Positions 49,999-59,701 are shown, counted from the first letter of the stretch. The stretch: 62,219 bases of DNA from Olsenella_K sp051878835 (GCA_051878835.1 JBJEKW010000020.1:1-62219); one strand, 5' to 3'. The notes: a model not told the origin generated them from the letters alone. Program-made: numbers and translations.

Positions 49999-51318
49999 AT
50001 GGACGACCTAGAGGTGACTCAGGCGCTCCTGGACTTCATCCAGGGGTGCCCCAGCATGTTCCACACGGTGAGCTCGCTGCGCGAGCGCCTGGACCGGGAG
50101 GGCTTCACGTACCTTCCCGAAGGCGCGCGCTGGCAGGTGGAGCCCGGCGGCAGCTACTACACGACCAGGAACGGCTCCAGCCTGGTGGCCTTCAAGGTGG
50201 GCCAGCAGCTGGACCACTACCACTTCCAGCTGGCGGCGGCGCACACCGACTCGCCCACGTTCAAGGTGAAGGACGTGCCCGAGCTGGACGGGCCCGGCTC
50301 GTACCTGCGGCTGAACGTCGAGGGGTACGGTGGCATGCTGGACAGCACCTGGTTCGACCGACCGCTGTCCGTGGCGGGAAGGGTCCTGGTGACAGAGGAC
50401 GGGCGCGTCAGCTCCAGGCTTCTGGACGTGCAGAAACCGGTGCTGCTGATACCCAGCCTGGCCATCCACTTCAACCGCCAGGCCAACTCCGGCTTTGCGT
50501 ACAACCACCAGGTGGACCTGTGCCCGCTCTTCTCGGCGGGAACGCTGCAAAAGGGCGACTTCGACCGCATGGTGGCCGACGAGCTGGGCGTGGACGCCGA
50601 CCAGATCCTGGGCAAGGACCTGTACCTGGTAAACAGGCAGGCCCCCGCCATCTGGGGCTGGTCCGACGAGTTCATGAGCACGCCAAAGCTGGACGACCTG
50701 CAGTGCGTGTTTGCCGCGACCGAGGCGTTTCTGGCGGCGGACAACCCCCACGACGTCAGCGTCCTGGCCTGCTTTGACAACGAGGAGGTAGGCTCCGGCA
50801 CAAAGCAGGGCGCCGACTCGACGCTGATGCCCGACGTGCTGTCTCGCCTGAACCAGGCCCTGGGCAAGGACCCGGAGGACTTGCGCTGTGCCGTCGCGCG
50901 GTCCTTCATGGTCAGCTGCGACAACGCGCACGCGCAGCATCCCAACCATCCCGAGAAGACCGACCAGGAGAACCTGGCACGCCTGAACGGCGGCATAGTC
51001 ATAAAGGAGACCGCCAGCCAGAGGTACACCACGGACGCCTTCAGCCGCGCCGCGTTCCGAGCGCTGTGCCAGGAGGAGGGCGTGCCCTGCCAGAGCTTTG
51101 CCAACCGCAGCGACGAGCGGGGTGGGTCCACCCTGGGCAACATCCTGAACGCGCAGGTCAGCCTGCATGGCGTGGACGTGGGCCTGCCCCAGCTGGCTAT
51201 GCACTCGGCCTACGAGACGGGCGGGACGCACGACACCGCCCTGGGCATCCGGGCGCTCAGGCGCTTCTACCAGACGGACGTGCTCGTGGACGAGGCCGAC
51301 TCGGTGTCTTTCGAGTAG
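49999..51318 (+). CDS. apeB: M18 family aspartyl-type aminopeptidase
   Basis: 439 residues; GAAGGGG before the ATG. Zinc ligands are in AAAHTDSPTFKVK, CFDNEEVGSGTKQGADS and LAMHSAYETGG; GYGGMLDSTWFDRPLSVAGRVL and NRSDERGGSTLGNI are also typical. It removes N-terminal residues from peptides in the cytoplasm, in keeping with a peptide-fermenting lifestyle. Confidence 0.93.
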   Translation: MDDLEVTQALLDFIQGCPSMFHTVSSLRERLDREGFTYLPEGARWQVEPGGSYYTTRNGSSLVAFKVGQQLDHYHFQLAAAHTDSPTFKVKDVPELDGPGSYLRLNVEGYGGMLDSTWFDRPLSVAGRVLVTEDGRVSSRLLDVQKPVLLIPSLAIHFNRQANSGFAYNHQVDLCPLFSAGTLQKGDFDRMVADELGVDADQILGKDLYLVNRQAPAIWGWSDEFMSTPKLDDLQCVFAATEAFLAADNPHDVSVLACFDNEEVGSGTKQGADSTLMPDVLSRLNQALGKDPEDLRCAVARSFMVSCDNAHAQHPNHPEKTDQENLARLNGGIVIKETASQRYTTDAFSRAAFRALCQEEGVPCQSFANRSDERGGSTLGNILNAQVSLHGVDVGLPQLAMHSAYETGGTHDTALGIRALRRFYQTDVLVDEADSVSFE

Positions 51319-51400
51319 CCTTTCGATAACTTAAGCAAGCCTGTATACTAGTGGTCGCAAGCTTGGCAACGCTGACGCAACAACGAGGAGAAAACGCATC

Positions 51401-52915
51401 ATGGCGAAGCAGAAGCCCAGGCACATGGCACAGAGGGGTGCACGCAAGGACGCCGCACCCGCACAGGACGCCTCGTTCGAGGCGTGGCGCGACGACGACC
51501 TGCCGAGACACGAGCAGGGCGAGGAACCGGCACAGGAAAGCGCGGAGCAGGTCCATGTTGACGACTCGTTCGTGGACCCGCTGCCGGCGGGGGAGGGCAT
51601 TCGCACGCCCACCTATTCGCGCCAGCAGCTGGAAAGCGATCGCCGGCGCCGCGAGGAGGCATTGGAGGGCGTGAGGCCGCGCCATCACGGCAGGAAGCTC
51701 CTGGCCGTCGTGCTGGTGCTGCTGGCCCTGGGTGCTGCCCTGGGGATTTGCTACCACGTGTGGCTGCAGATACCCATCACCGTGACCGTGGACGGAAAGC
51801 AGGTGCGCACCGACCATCAGGGGACCACGGTGCTGACGCTGTTCGAGCAGACCCAGCCGGGGGTGACAGCGGGCAACCTGCTGTCCATCAAGGGCGACGT
51901 GCTGACCCAGGGCGGCGGCGACGCCTACGAGGCCACGGTCAACGGCAACGCCGTCAGCCCCAGCGACGCCTCCGGCTATGCCATCAAGGCCAACGACCAG
52001 GTCAGCTTCCAGAACGGAAACGACGTGACCGAGAGCTACACGGTGGGCGACCAGACCACCGTGCAGCCAAAGCTGCGCATGGAGGGCAACGAGGGCGTCA
52101 TCTTCTACGTGAAGCAGTGGGGCGTGCCCACCGTGACGCAGAAGGAGACCGGCGACCAGTCCGGCCAGAGCATAGACGCCGTCGTGAGCCAGGGGCAGGA
52201 CCTGGTGGTGGAGCGGGCAAACGTGCACCCCGCGGACGGGCAGAAGCTGGTGGCCCTGACCTTCGACGACGGCCCTACCGAGTACACGCAGAAGTACCTG
52301 GACATCCTGAAACAGTACGGGGCGAAGGCGACGTTCTGCGAGCTGGGCCAGCAGATCCAGGAGGACCCCGACGCATCCAAGGCCGTCGTGGACGCCGGAA
52401 TGCAGCTGGTCTCCCACACGTGGGACCACCAGCAGCTGACGCGCTGCACGGCGGACCAGGTGAAGTCCGAGCTGGACCAGTCGTTCCAGGAGATCCAGAG
52501 CGTCACCGGGGTCACCACGACCACGCTGCGCCAGCCGTACGGCTCTATGAACGCCAACGTGTGGCTGTACTCGGGCGGCTCCATGAGCGTGGCCGCCTTC
52601 TGGACGCACGACTCCGAGGACTGGCGCCGTCCCGGCTCTGACGCCATCGTGGCCAACTGCACGAAGTACTTCCAGCCCGGCTCCATCATCCTGATGCACG
52701 ACGGAGGCGGCAACCGCGACCAGGATGTCGACGCCCTGCCAAAGATCATCCAGGCGTGGCAGGCCCAGGGCTACACCTTCGTCACCCTGTCCGAGCTTCT
52801 GGACTCCGACCCCGACATCCCCGACGACATCGCCTCCTGCCAGGCCACCATGCCCAGCGACGCCGTCTGGCCCACCGAGATCGCCTCGGACAGCGCGAAC
52901 AACGCCATCCCCTAG
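51401..52915 (+). CDS. Membrane-anchored polysaccharide deacetylase (NodB domain)
   Basis: 504 residues. A charged, disordered cytoplasmic N-terminus (1-95), a membrane helix (LLAVVLVLLALGAALGICY), a DUF348-like ubiquitin-fold segment (PITVTVDGKQVRTDHQGTTVLTLFEQ) and a NodB domain (about 285-470) with TFDDGP, SHTWDH, LRQPYGSMN, WTHDSEDW and ILMHDGGG, covering the catalytic Asp, metal-binding Asp-His-His and other motifs. Likely removes acetyl groups from peptidoglycan or another surface glycan, increasing lysozyme resistance. GAGGAG before the ATG. Confidence 0.9.
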   Translation: MAKQKPRHMAQRGARKDAAPAQDASFEAWRDDDLPRHEQGEEPAQESAEQVHVDDSFVDPLPAGEGIRTPTYSRQQLESDRRRREEALEGVRPRHHGRKLLAVVLVLLALGAALGICYHVWLQIPITVTVDGKQVRTDHQGTTVLTLFEQTQPGVTAGNLLSIKGDVLTQGGGDAYEATVNGNAVSPSDASGYAIKANDQVSFQNGNDVTESYTVGDQTTVQPKLRMEGNEGVIFYVKQWGVPTVTQKETGDQSGQSIDAVVSQGQDLVVERANVHPADGQKLVALTFDDGPTEYTQKYLDILKQYGAKATFCELGQQIQEDPDASKAVVDAGMQLVSHTWDHQQLTRCTADQVKSELDQSFQEIQSVTGVTTTTLRQPYGSMNANVWLYSGGSMSVAAFWTHDSEDWRRPGSDAIVANCTKYFQPGSIILMHDGGGNRDQDVDALPKIIQAWQAQGYTFVTLSELLDSDPDIPDDIASCQATMPSDAVWPTEIASDSANNAIP

Positions 52916-52976
52916 CGACCTCGCGCGGTGAGGGCCCGGGGCATCGGGTACCATACACACGTAAGAGCAACCATCC

Positions 52977-53007
52977 GGCGGCGGGGGAGCTTCCCCCGCC
53001 GCCTTTT
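52977..53007 (+). terminator. Terminator-like hairpin 20 nt upstream of the next gene
   Basis: GGCGGCGGGGGA and TCCCCCGCCGCC (12 bp, perfect), loop GCT, then TTTTG. It may end the deacetylase transcript or lie in the leader of the small gene at 53024. Confidence 0.75.
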
Positions 53008-53023
53008 GTCGAGAGGAACGAAC

Positions 53024-53467
53024 ATGCAGCTGAGCGACAGCCTGAACGACACGGGCCAGCTGGACGAGAGCGATCGCCGCCTGGTGGAGGCGCTGAAGAA
53101 GGGCATCGCCCACGGCACCTACGAGGTGGGCGTCGACGGAGGGCGGCGGGGCGATGAGGACCCGGCGCCGGACGATGGCGGCCAGCAGGGTAAGAATGAC
53201 CAGACGGACCAGGCAGAGCAAGCAGACGACCCCATGGGCGGGGACTTCATGGCGGCGCTGAACGCATACCGCGCCGCGAAGCGCACGGGGGACGCGGATG
53301 CCATCGCCCGTGCCGAGAAGAACCTCCACGACGTCACCAAGGCCGAGCTGCAGGCGACGGAAGGCTGCGTGTCCGATGGCACAAAGCCTGCCACCCCTGG
53401 CGGCTTCCCCGGCATGGACCCGTTCTCCGCCCAGGGCGGGTCATGCGCGTTTGGCAGCATGCGCTAG
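53024..53467 (+). CDS. Hypothetical protein, unrecognised
   Basis: 147 residues; GAGAGGAA before the ATG. MQLSDSLNDTGQLDESDRRLVEALKKGIAHGTYEVGVDGGRRGDED, a Gln/Asp-rich middle, then FMAALNAYRAAKRTGDADAIARAEKNLHDVTKAELQA and a Gly/Pro/Cys tail. Mostly helical at both ends with a disordered centre; no signal or membrane segment. I know of no family. Third codon positions fit the neighbours. Confidence 0.55.
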   Translation: MQLSDSLNDTGQLDESDRRLVEALKKGIAHGTYEVGVDGGRRGDEDPAPDDGGQQGKNDQTDQAEQADDPMGGDFMAALNAYRAAKRTGDADAIARAEKNLHDVTKAELQATEGCVSDGTKPATPGGFPGMDPFSAQGGSCAFGSMR

Positions 53468-53662
53468 GGCGGGTAACACTACTCCGTCCGCCTCTCGCTC
53501 ACCTCGTCGGCGGCGCGTATTGCGCCGCTCGCGGGGAGGGTTGTAACGCTCTGAAAACGGAGTTCGGCAAACTGGTTCTTCTTGCTCCATGGTTTTCGTA
53601 TAGTGCCTCGTGCGCAGCGTCTGCGCACGAACCGAACGAGCATCGAACCTTTAGGGGGTAGC

Positions 53663-54964
53663 ATGGCGGACGACCAGGACATTTTGACCATGCCCCGCGA
53701 CCAGATTGCGGAGCTGCAGGTGCAGAAGCTCAAGCGCACGCTTGTGCACTGCTACGAGGACATAGATTTCTACCACAAGTCGTTCGACGAGGCCGGCTTT
53801 GACCCCTACGCGTTCAACAGCCTGGACGACCTGCGCAAGGCACCCTTCGTCACGAAGCAGGACCTGCGCGACGGCTATCCCTACCAGATGGTGGGCGTGC
53901 CCCGCCAGGAGGTGCGCGAGGTCCACATGTCGTCGGGCACCACTGGCGTGGCCACGGTGGCGGCCTACACCCAGAACGACCTCGACAACTGGGCTGACTG
54001 CTTTGCCCGCTCCATCGAGTACGCGGACGGCGGACCCGACGACGTCGCCCAGATAGCCTATGGGTACGGTCTGTTCACCGGCGGCCTGGGTGCCCACTAC
54101 GGCATGCTGAGGTCGGGCGCCACCGTGATTCCCACCAGCGCCGGCAACACCGAACGCCAGATTCGCATCCTGCGCCAGATGGGGACCACGATCCTGGCCT
54201 GCACGCCCAGCTATGCCATGCACATAGCGGACACCGCCATCGGCATGGGCGTGGACCCCGCCAAGGACTTCCACCTGCGCGCTGGCATTCACGGTGCCGA
54301 GGCGTTCAGCGACAACTTCCGCAGCGAGCTGGAGCGCAAGCTGGACTACAAGGTGCTGGACATCTATGGCCTGACCGAGACCGGCGGTCCCGGCCTGGCC
54401 GTGGAGTGCCTGGAGCAGGACGGCCTCCACGTGGCCGAGGACCACTTCTACGTCGAGGTCATAGACCCTGCCACGGGAAAGAACCTGCCTGACGGCGAGT
54501 GGGGCGAGCTGGTGGTGACGACGCTGGACCGCGAGGCCAGCCCGGTCGTGCGCTACCGTACGCGCGACGTGACGCGCATCCTTCCGGGCAGCTGCGCCTG
54601 CGGTAGGACGCACCGACGCATTGACCGCCTGCACGGCCGCACAGACGACATGCTGATCATCCGCGGAGTCAACGTGTTCCCCAGCCAGATAGAGAACGTG
54701 ATGAAGACGTTCGACCAGGTGTCCAGCTGGTACCAGATCGAGCTCACCACGAAGAACTACCTCGACGTCGTCACGCTGAAGGCCGAGGTGAACCCCTCCT
54801 TCGACATCGACGACATCGGCCAGATAGAGGAGCTGCAGCGCCGCATCCAGGCAGCGCTGAAGGCGGCGCTGTCCGTGGGCGTGCGCGTGAAGCTGGTGGA
54901 GCCGCAGTCCATCCCGCGCAGCACCGGGAAGGCAAAGCGCGTCATAGACCTCAGGGAGGAGTAG
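53663..54964 (+). CDS. paaK: Phenylacetate-CoA ligase family AMP-forming enzyme
   Basis: 433 residues; AGGGGGT before the ATG. KRTLVHCYEDIDFYHKSFDEAGFDP, HMSSGTTGVATVAAYT (ATP loop), YGYGLFTGGLGAHYGMLRSGATVIPTSAGNT, DIYGLTETGGPGLAVEC and TDDMLIIRGVNVFPSQIENVM are PaaK features. It makes aryl-CoA from aryl-acids. In peptide-fermenting anaerobes this gene with an ACT-domain partner often goes with aromatic amino acid or indolepyruvate metabolism. The partner gene follows after 2 bp. Confidence 0.9.
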   Translation: MADDQDILTMPRDQIAELQVQKLKRTLVHCYEDIDFYHKSFDEAGFDPYAFNSLDDLRKAPFVTKQDLRDGYPYQMVGVPRQEVREVHMSSGTTGVATVAAYTQNDLDNWADCFARSIEYADGGPDDVAQIAYGYGLFTGGLGAHYGMLRSGATVIPTSAGNTERQIRILRQMGTTILACTPSYAMHIADTAIGMGVDPAKDFHLRAGIHGAEAFSDNFRSELERKLDYKVLDIYGLTETGGPGLAVECLEQDGLHVAEDHFYVEVIDPATGKNLPDGEWGELVVTTLDREASPVVRYRTRDVTRILPGSCACGRTHRRIDRLHGRTDDMLIIRGVNVFPSQIENVMKTFDQVSSWYQIELTTKNYLDVVTLKAEVNPSFDIDDIGQIEELQRRIQAALKAALSVGVRVKLVEPQSIPRSTGKAKRVIDLREE

Positions 54965-54966
54965 CC

Positions 54967-55392
54967 ATGATAGACCAGATAACCGTCTTTTTGGAGAACA
55001 CCGAGGGAAGGCTGGCCAAGCTGACGAGGGCGATCTCCGACGCCGGGGTAAACATGAAGGCCCTCACCATAGCCGAGAGCACCGACTACGGCCTGGTGCG
55101 CATCATCGTGGACGACACCGACCGCTGCCTGGAGGCCCTGGCCGCCGCCGACTTCCGCGCCAACCGCACCGAGGTCAGCGCCATCGAGGTTCCCAACCGC
55201 CCGGGCGGCCTGGCGGACCTGTTGCAGATCCTGGACGACATGGACCTGAACGTGGAGTACGGCTACTGCTTCAGCGCCACGGACCAGAAGGCCGTCGACG
55301 TGTTCAAGATCCAGGGCGACGCAGCGGCCTCCAGGGCCACGTTTCGCATTGAGGAGGCCGGCTTCAAGGTCCTCCAGCAGGGTGACATCTAG
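54967..55392 (+). CDS. Tandem ACT domain protein
   Basis: 141 residues. Two ACT domains: MIDQITVFLENTEGRLAKLTRAISDAGVNMKALTIAEST (about 1-70) and IEVPNRPGGLADLLQILDDMDLNVEYGYCFSA (72-141). Amino-acid-sensing regulator; it is habitually linked to PaaK in anaerobes. Its stop is followed by a 160-bp gap. Confidence 0.9.
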   Translation: MIDQITVFLENTEGRLAKLTRAISDAGVNMKALTIAESTDYGLVRIIVDDTDRCLEALAAADFRANRTEVSAIEVPNRPGGLADLLQILDDMDLNVEYGYCFSATDQKAVDVFKIQGDAAASRATFRIEEAGFKVLQQGDI

Positions 55393-55553
55393 GCCGATTC
55401 GTTACAAGTTCGGGATGGGCTTGTTAACACGCTGATTGCGCGTTGACCGCGCAGCGCATAGGCGGTTTTCTTTTGACGGGGCACGTGACGGCGTCCGTTT
55501 GCGGCGCCGTGGCGCTGCCCCGTCGGTCCAACTCGTGTCCAAAGGAGCTTCGC

Positions 55554-56666
55554 ATGGCGTTCCAGATGCCCACCTACCACGCACCAGACTTCGATGACCC
55601 CAAGCTGGCACAGGCGCCCGACGCCCAGCTGGCCACGGTGCAGAAGGACGGCGTGGCGCCCGAGGGCTTCCACAGCACCTCCATGTACCCGGAGTACTTC
55701 AAGCTGGGTGGCCAGTGGGTCATGGCCAAGGAGAGTCGCATGGACTCCAGCGTGGTCGTGTGCGACGACAGTCACCTGGAGGTGGTCGAGAACCGCAATT
55801 TGAAGGTGGGCCAGCGCATCGTGCTGGGGCGCACGGAGGACGGCAGCGAGGGCATCCTGGTGCACACGACCGGCTTCGACCACAGCGAGGGCGCGTCCGA
55901 CGCCGGCGGCGGAGAGTTCGTGTTTCGACAGGGCCGCAGCCGCGAGACCTCGTTTGCCCGCGACTACGACCGCCTGATAGAGCTTCTGCGCTACGAGCAC
56001 GACCACGGAAACATCCTGTGGGTCATGGGCCCCGCCTTCGCCTTCGACTACGACGCGCGCCGCGCCATGCAGGCCATGATCGACGCCGGCTACGTGGACG
56101 GCGTGCTGGCGGGCAACGCGCTGGCCACGCACGACCTGGAGGCTGCCACGCTGCACACGGCCCTGGGCCAGGACATCTACACGCAGCGCTGCATGCCCAG
56201 CGGGCACCACAACCACCTGGACGTCATCAACCGCGTGCGCGCCAGCGGCACCATCCCGCAGTTCATCAAGGACCACCACGTGGACAACGGTATCATGTAC
56301 GGCCTGGTGCGCAACAACGTGCCGTTCGTCTTGACCAGCTCCATACGCGACGACGGACCGCTGCCCGAGGTCATAGCCGACGCCTACGAGGGACAAAGCG
56401 CCATGCGCGACCTCGTGCGCAAGGCCACGACCGTCATCTGCCTGGCCACGATGCTGCACACCATCGCCACGGGAAACATGACGCCCAGCTTCCGCGTGCT
56501 TCCGGACGGTACGGTCAGGCCCATGTACCTGTACGCCATCGACTCCGCCGAGTTCGTGGTAAACAAGCTGCAGGACCGCGGCTCGCTGTCCGCCACGACC
56601 ATCGTGACGAACGTGCAGGACTTCATCACCATCGTTTCGCGCGGCCTGGGCGTGCTGCCGCAGTAG
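55554..56666 (+). CDS. LOR/SDH-domain protein (TIGR00300 type; ornithine cyclodeaminase/arginine dihydrolase C-domain homologue)
   Basis: 370 residues; AAAGGAG before the ATG. HSTSMYPEYFKLGGQWVM, PAFAFDYDARRAMQAMIDAGYVDGVLAGNALATHDLEAA, CMPSGHHNHLDVINRVRASGTI, VPFVLTSSIRDDGPLPEVIADAY and TTIVTNVQDFI match the archaeal/cyanobacterial LOR/SDH conserved domain, some members of which act as NAD-dependent ornithine cyclodeaminases (making proline). Substrate here is not shown by sequence. It may pair functionally with the diaminopentanoate-type dehydrogenase at 4079-5125. Confidence 0.75.
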   Translation: MAFQMPTYHAPDFDDPKLAQAPDAQLATVQKDGVAPEGFHSTSMYPEYFKLGGQWVMAKESRMDSSVVVCDDSHLEVVENRNLKVGQRIVLGRTEDGSEGILVHTTGFDHSEGASDAGGGEFVFRQGRSRETSFARDYDRLIELLRYEHDHGNILWVMGPAFAFDYDARRAMQAMIDAGYVDGVLAGNALATHDLEAATLHTALGQDIYTQRCMPSGHHNHLDVINRVRASGTIPQFIKDHHVDNGIMYGLVRNNVPFVLTSSIRDDGPLPEVIADAYEGQSAMRDLVRKATTVICLATMLHTIATGNMTPSFRVLPDGTVRPMYLYAIDSAEFVVNKLQDRGSLSATTIVTNVQDFITIVSRGLGVLPQ

Positions 56667-56838
56667 GTTCCGGACCGTCGCAATGTAAACATGCACTGAA
56701 ACGGCCGTTATCGACGCTACGGGCCGTGTCCCTTTCGCGTAGAGTGGAGGGGCACGGTCCGCCTTGTCATCTGTGGGGGCTTGACCTCCGGGAAAATGAC
56801 GGCGCGGGCGCTTCGCCTTCGGGGAGAGACGCGTTCAC

Positions 56839-57684
56839 ATGTCTGATACTGCTTCACGGAAGGGCAGCCAGAAGCTGCTTTTGATAAACGACCTGCCAGG
56901 CTATGGCAAGGTGGCCCTCGCGGCCATGGTGCCCGTGCTGTCGCACATGGGCTACGAGTGCTTCAACCTGCCCACCATGCTGGTGTCCAACACGCTGGAC
57001 TACGGCAAGTTCCACATGCTGGAGACCACGGACTACATGGTGCGGACCATGCAGGTGTGGAGGCAGCTGGACTTCCGCTTTGACGCCGTGGCCACGGGCT
57101 TCATAGCCTCGGAGCGCCAGGCGCAGGTGGTCTGCGACTACTGCCACGAGCAGGCGAAGGCCGGCGTGCCGGTGTTCGTGGACCCCATCATGGGCGACGA
57201 GGGAAAGCTGTACAACGGCGTCACCCAGGCGAAGGTGGACGTCATGCGCACCATGCTGGGCGTGGCGGACTGCGTGGTGCCCAACTTCACCGAGGCCTGC
57301 TACCTCACGGGGACGCCCTACCAGTGGAACGGCATCGACCGGGAGGGCGCCCGCGACCTGGTGGACGGCGTGCGCCGTCTGGGGGCCAAGTCCGTGGTGG
57401 TCACCAGCGCCGTCGTGGACGGGCAGGCCTGCGTCGTGGGCTACGACAGCCAGACCTCGTCGCACTTCGACATACCCTTCACGCCGGTGGACGCGCACTT
57501 CCCGGGCACGGGCGACATATTCTCGGCCGTGCTGTACGGATGGCTGCTGCGCGGCCTCACCCTGGAGGAGTCCACGGGCAGAGCCATGCGCACTGTGGGC
57601 CAGCTGGTCAGCATGAACCGCCTGAACGCCGACAAGTACAAGGGCATCCCGCTGGAGACGTGCCTGGACGTGATCGACCGATGA
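56839..57684 (+). CDS. pdxK: Pyridoxal/pyridoxine kinase (PfkB/ribokinase fold)
   Basis: 281 residues. INDLPGYGKVALAAMVPVLSHMGYECFNLPTMLVSNTLDYGKF, VFVDPIMGDEGKLYNGVTQ, VPNFTEACYLTG and FPGTGDIFSAVLYGWLL (catalytic Asp in GTGD) are pyridoxal kinase motifs. It phosphorylates vitamin B6 forms to PLP. The next gene overlaps its stop (ATGA). Confidence 0.88.
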   Translation: MSDTASRKGSQKLLLINDLPGYGKVALAAMVPVLSHMGYECFNLPTMLVSNTLDYGKFHMLETTDYMVRTMQVWRQLDFRFDAVATGFIASERQAQVVCDYCHEQAKAGVPVFVDPIMGDEGKLYNGVTQAKVDVMRTMLGVADCVVPNFTEACYLTGTPYQWNGIDREGARDLVDGVRRLGAKSVVVTSAVVDGQACVVGYDSQTSSHFDIPFTPVDAHFPGTGDIFSAVLYGWLLRGLTLEESTGRAMRTVGQLVSMNRLNADKYKGIPLETCLDVIDR

Positions 57685-57953
57685 GCGCCAGGCCGAAGGT
57701 TCGCATAACGCTGGACCGTAGGCTGGGGCCAAAGCCGTGCCACCATGGGCACAAGCCCGGCGACACGTGGGACTTCGACACCCAGCGCGGCGACCTGTGC
57801 CCCATGGCGGCGCATGTGGCCTTCCCATACATCGACATCCTGCGCTACGGGGGCGCCATCCCCGGACAGCAGCCTGGCTGCGCCGAGTTCTGCTGTCCGG
57901 ACGTGGATGTCATCAACGTGTTCAAGGTGCAGATAGTCCCGAAGGGGGAGTAA
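57681..57953 (+). CDS. TIGR04076-like small protein with conserved cysteines
   Basis: 90 residues. KVRITLDRRLGPKPCHHGHKPGDTWDF..., GDLCPMAAHVAFPYIDILRYGGAIPG and the final CAEFCCPDVDVINVFKVQI are characteristic of TIGR04076, a family of small proteins of unknown function found in anaerobes. Conserved Cys residues suggest metal binding. It sits between pdxK and a radical SAM gene, with which it is translationally coupled or closely spaced. Confidence 0.75.
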   Translation: MSARPKVRITLDRRLGPKPCHHGHKPGDTWDFDTQRGDLCPMAAHVAFPYIDILRYGGAIPGQQPGCAEFCCPDVDVINVFKVQIVPKGE

Positions 57954-57956
57954 AGA

Positions 57957-58733
57957 ATGGCAACCTTCTTGAATCCCGCGTACGTGTACGGCCCGGTGCA
58001 CAGCCGCAGGCTGGGCGTCTCGCTGGGCATAAACATGAACCCCGCCGAGGGCAAGCACTGCACCTTCGACTGCGTGTACTGCGAGCTGGGCACAAACGAG
58101 CAGCGTAGGACCTCCGTGGGATTCCCCGCTGCCGCAGACATCGTGGAGGCCGTGCGCCAGAAGCTGGAGCAGCTGGCAGGCCAGGGGGTAGTGCCCGACG
58201 TGCTGACCATGGCCGGCAACGGCGAGCCCACGGCCAACCCGGAATTCCCGCAGGTGGTGGATGGCATTCTGGCGCTGCGGGACCGGCTGTGCCCCAACGC
58301 CAAGGTGGCGGTGCTGTCGAACTCCACGTTTGCCCACGTGCCCGCCGTGCACGACGCGCTCATGCGCGTGGACGACAACATCCTGAAGCTGGACACCGTG
58401 GATCCCGAATTCATCGCCCGGGTGGATCGCCCCGTGGGCGCATACGACGTGAAAAAGGTCGTCGACACGCTGGCCTCCTTCGGCGGCCACGTCATCGTGC
58501 AGACGATCTTCCTGCGTGGCGAGGTGGACGGCAGGAGCGTGGACAACACCTCGGATGCCTACGTCGAGCCCTGGCTGGGCGCGCTGCGGCGCATCCGCCC
58601 CCAGGCGGTCACGGTGTACACCATCGCGCGCGACACGCCGTACCCTGGGCTCCGGAAGGCCACGCACCAGCAGATAGACGACATCTGCCAGCGCGTGCGC
58701 CAGCTGGGCATCCGCTGCACGGCATCATACTAG
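57957..58733 (+). CDS. Radical SAM protein
   Basis: 258 residues. CTFDCVYC (CxxxCxxC) at about residue 35 coordinates the [4Fe-4S] cluster, followed by ELG. MAGNGEPTANPEFPQVV and LSNSTF are the GEP and strand motifs. SLGINMNPAEGKHCTFDCVYCE and VDRPVGAYDVKKV resemble the YgiQ-unrelated elongator-like small radical SAM group found next to TIGR04076 genes. Reaction unknown. GGGGGAG precedes the ATG. Confidence 0.85.
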   Translation: MATFLNPAYVYGPVHSRRLGVSLGINMNPAEGKHCTFDCVYCELGTNEQRRTSVGFPAAADIVEAVRQKLEQLAGQGVVPDVLTMAGNGEPTANPEFPQVVDGILALRDRLCPNAKVAVLSNSTFAHVPAVHDALMRVDDNILKLDTVDPEFIARVDRPVGAYDVKKVVDTLASFGGHVIVQTIFLRGEVDGRSVDNTSDAYVEPWLGALRRIRPQAVTVYTIARDTPYPGLRKATHQQIDDICQRVRQLGIRCTASY

Positions 58734-58753
58734 GTAGCCGCGGGCATAGCAAA

Positions 58754-58794
58754 GGCAAGAAGGGCCGCATCTCCAGGGTGCGGCCCTTCTTGCC
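58754..58794. terminator. Bidirectional 16-bp terminator
   Basis: GGCAAGAAGGGCCGCA (58754-58769) and TGCGGCCCTTCTTGCC (58779-58794), perfect 16-bp stem with a 9-nt loop, between convergent genes. Its arms contain the same GGCAAGAAGGGC word as several other sites here. Confidence 0.9.
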
Positions 58795-58821
58795 AGAAGA
58801 ATCAGTTCGCGTGGACGAGGC

Positions 58822-59661
58822 CTAGGCGACGGCGGCCTGCCAGTCGTCGCCGAAGACCTTGCGCAGCTCCAGGATGGCCTCGCAGAACACATAGCCGTGG
58901 GGCGCCGAGGTGCGCACGATCCTTCCGTCCTTGAACGCGATGAGGCGATACTGCGGCACGGGCTTCCACTGGGGTCGCTCGTCCTCGCCGCCCAGGGGAT
59001 GGGTCGAGATGACGACCGCGTCGGGCAGCTGGCGGTACCACAGGGTGTACTTGTCGGTGTTCGTGTGCACGTAGGTGTACGTGCCGTCGCTCAGGATGAC
59101 GTTCAGGCGGTTGAGGTTGCTGAACTGCGCGATGGCGCTGGCCAGGGCGTCGAAGCGATCGTCGAAGTCCAGGGGCGCGCCCTTGCGCAGCCCGGCCTCG
59201 TCCAGGCAGTCCAGGAAGAACAGCATGGCGCGCTCGCTGTCCGTCTCGCCGGACTCGCGGCGGTCGTAGCTCCAGCTGAGCTCCTCGTTGAACAGGATGC
59301 CGTTGTGGGCCATGGACCACTCGGTGCCAAACATGTCGGTGGCTATGAAGGGATGGCAGTTCTCGCGCGTCTGCTTGCCGCAGGTGGAGTTGCGGATGTG
59401 GCCGGTGATGTGGCTGCCCGCAATGGGCTGGTCCAGAAGGCGGGCCAGAAGCTGCGACTGGTACGCGGCAACGGGTTCCTTGTACAGCGTGATGCCGCCC
59501 TCGCGCTGGGCGCTGCTCTCCAGGCTGATGGTGGAGCCCTCCGAGTCGCGCAGGGCCAGGCCCCAGCCGTGGGGGTGATGGATGCTGTGGCTATAGAACT
59601 CGCGCAGGTAGTCGTTCACGACGACGGGTGACTTGGCGTTTACGGCAAAGAGCTCGCACAT
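58822..59661 (-). CDS. Class II glutamine amidotransferase (YafJ/Dug3/EgtC-like)
   Basis: 279 residues starting MCELFAVNAK: the start is set so that Cys2 is the N-terminal nucleophile after Met removal. HHPHGWGLAL, HITGHIRNSTCG, MAHNGILFN and SERAMLFFLDCL are class II GATase motifs. Stand-alone members include Dug3 (glutathione breakdown) and EgtC (ergothioneine synthesis), both acting on gamma-glutamyl thiols. A Cys-rich leader peptide 40 bp upstream fits a thiol-linked role. The substrate is inference. Confidence 0.85.
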   Translation of the reverse strand: MCELFAVNAKSPVVVNDYLREFYSHSIHHPHGWGLALRDSEGSTISLESSAQREGGITLYKEPVAAYQSQLLARLLDQPIAGSHITGHIRNSTCGKQTRENCHPFIATDMFGTEWSMAHNGILFNEELSWSYDRRESGETDSERAMLFFLDCLDEAGLRKGAPLDFDDRFDALASAIAQFSNLNRLNVILSDGTYTYVHTNTDKYTLWYRQLPDAVVISTHPLGGEDERPQWKPVPQYRLIAFKDGRIVRTSAPHGYVFCEAILELRKVFGDDWQAAVA

Positions 59662-59701
59662 GGCGGTGTCCAATCGATGTGGGCGTGCAGGACCAGGACT
59701 G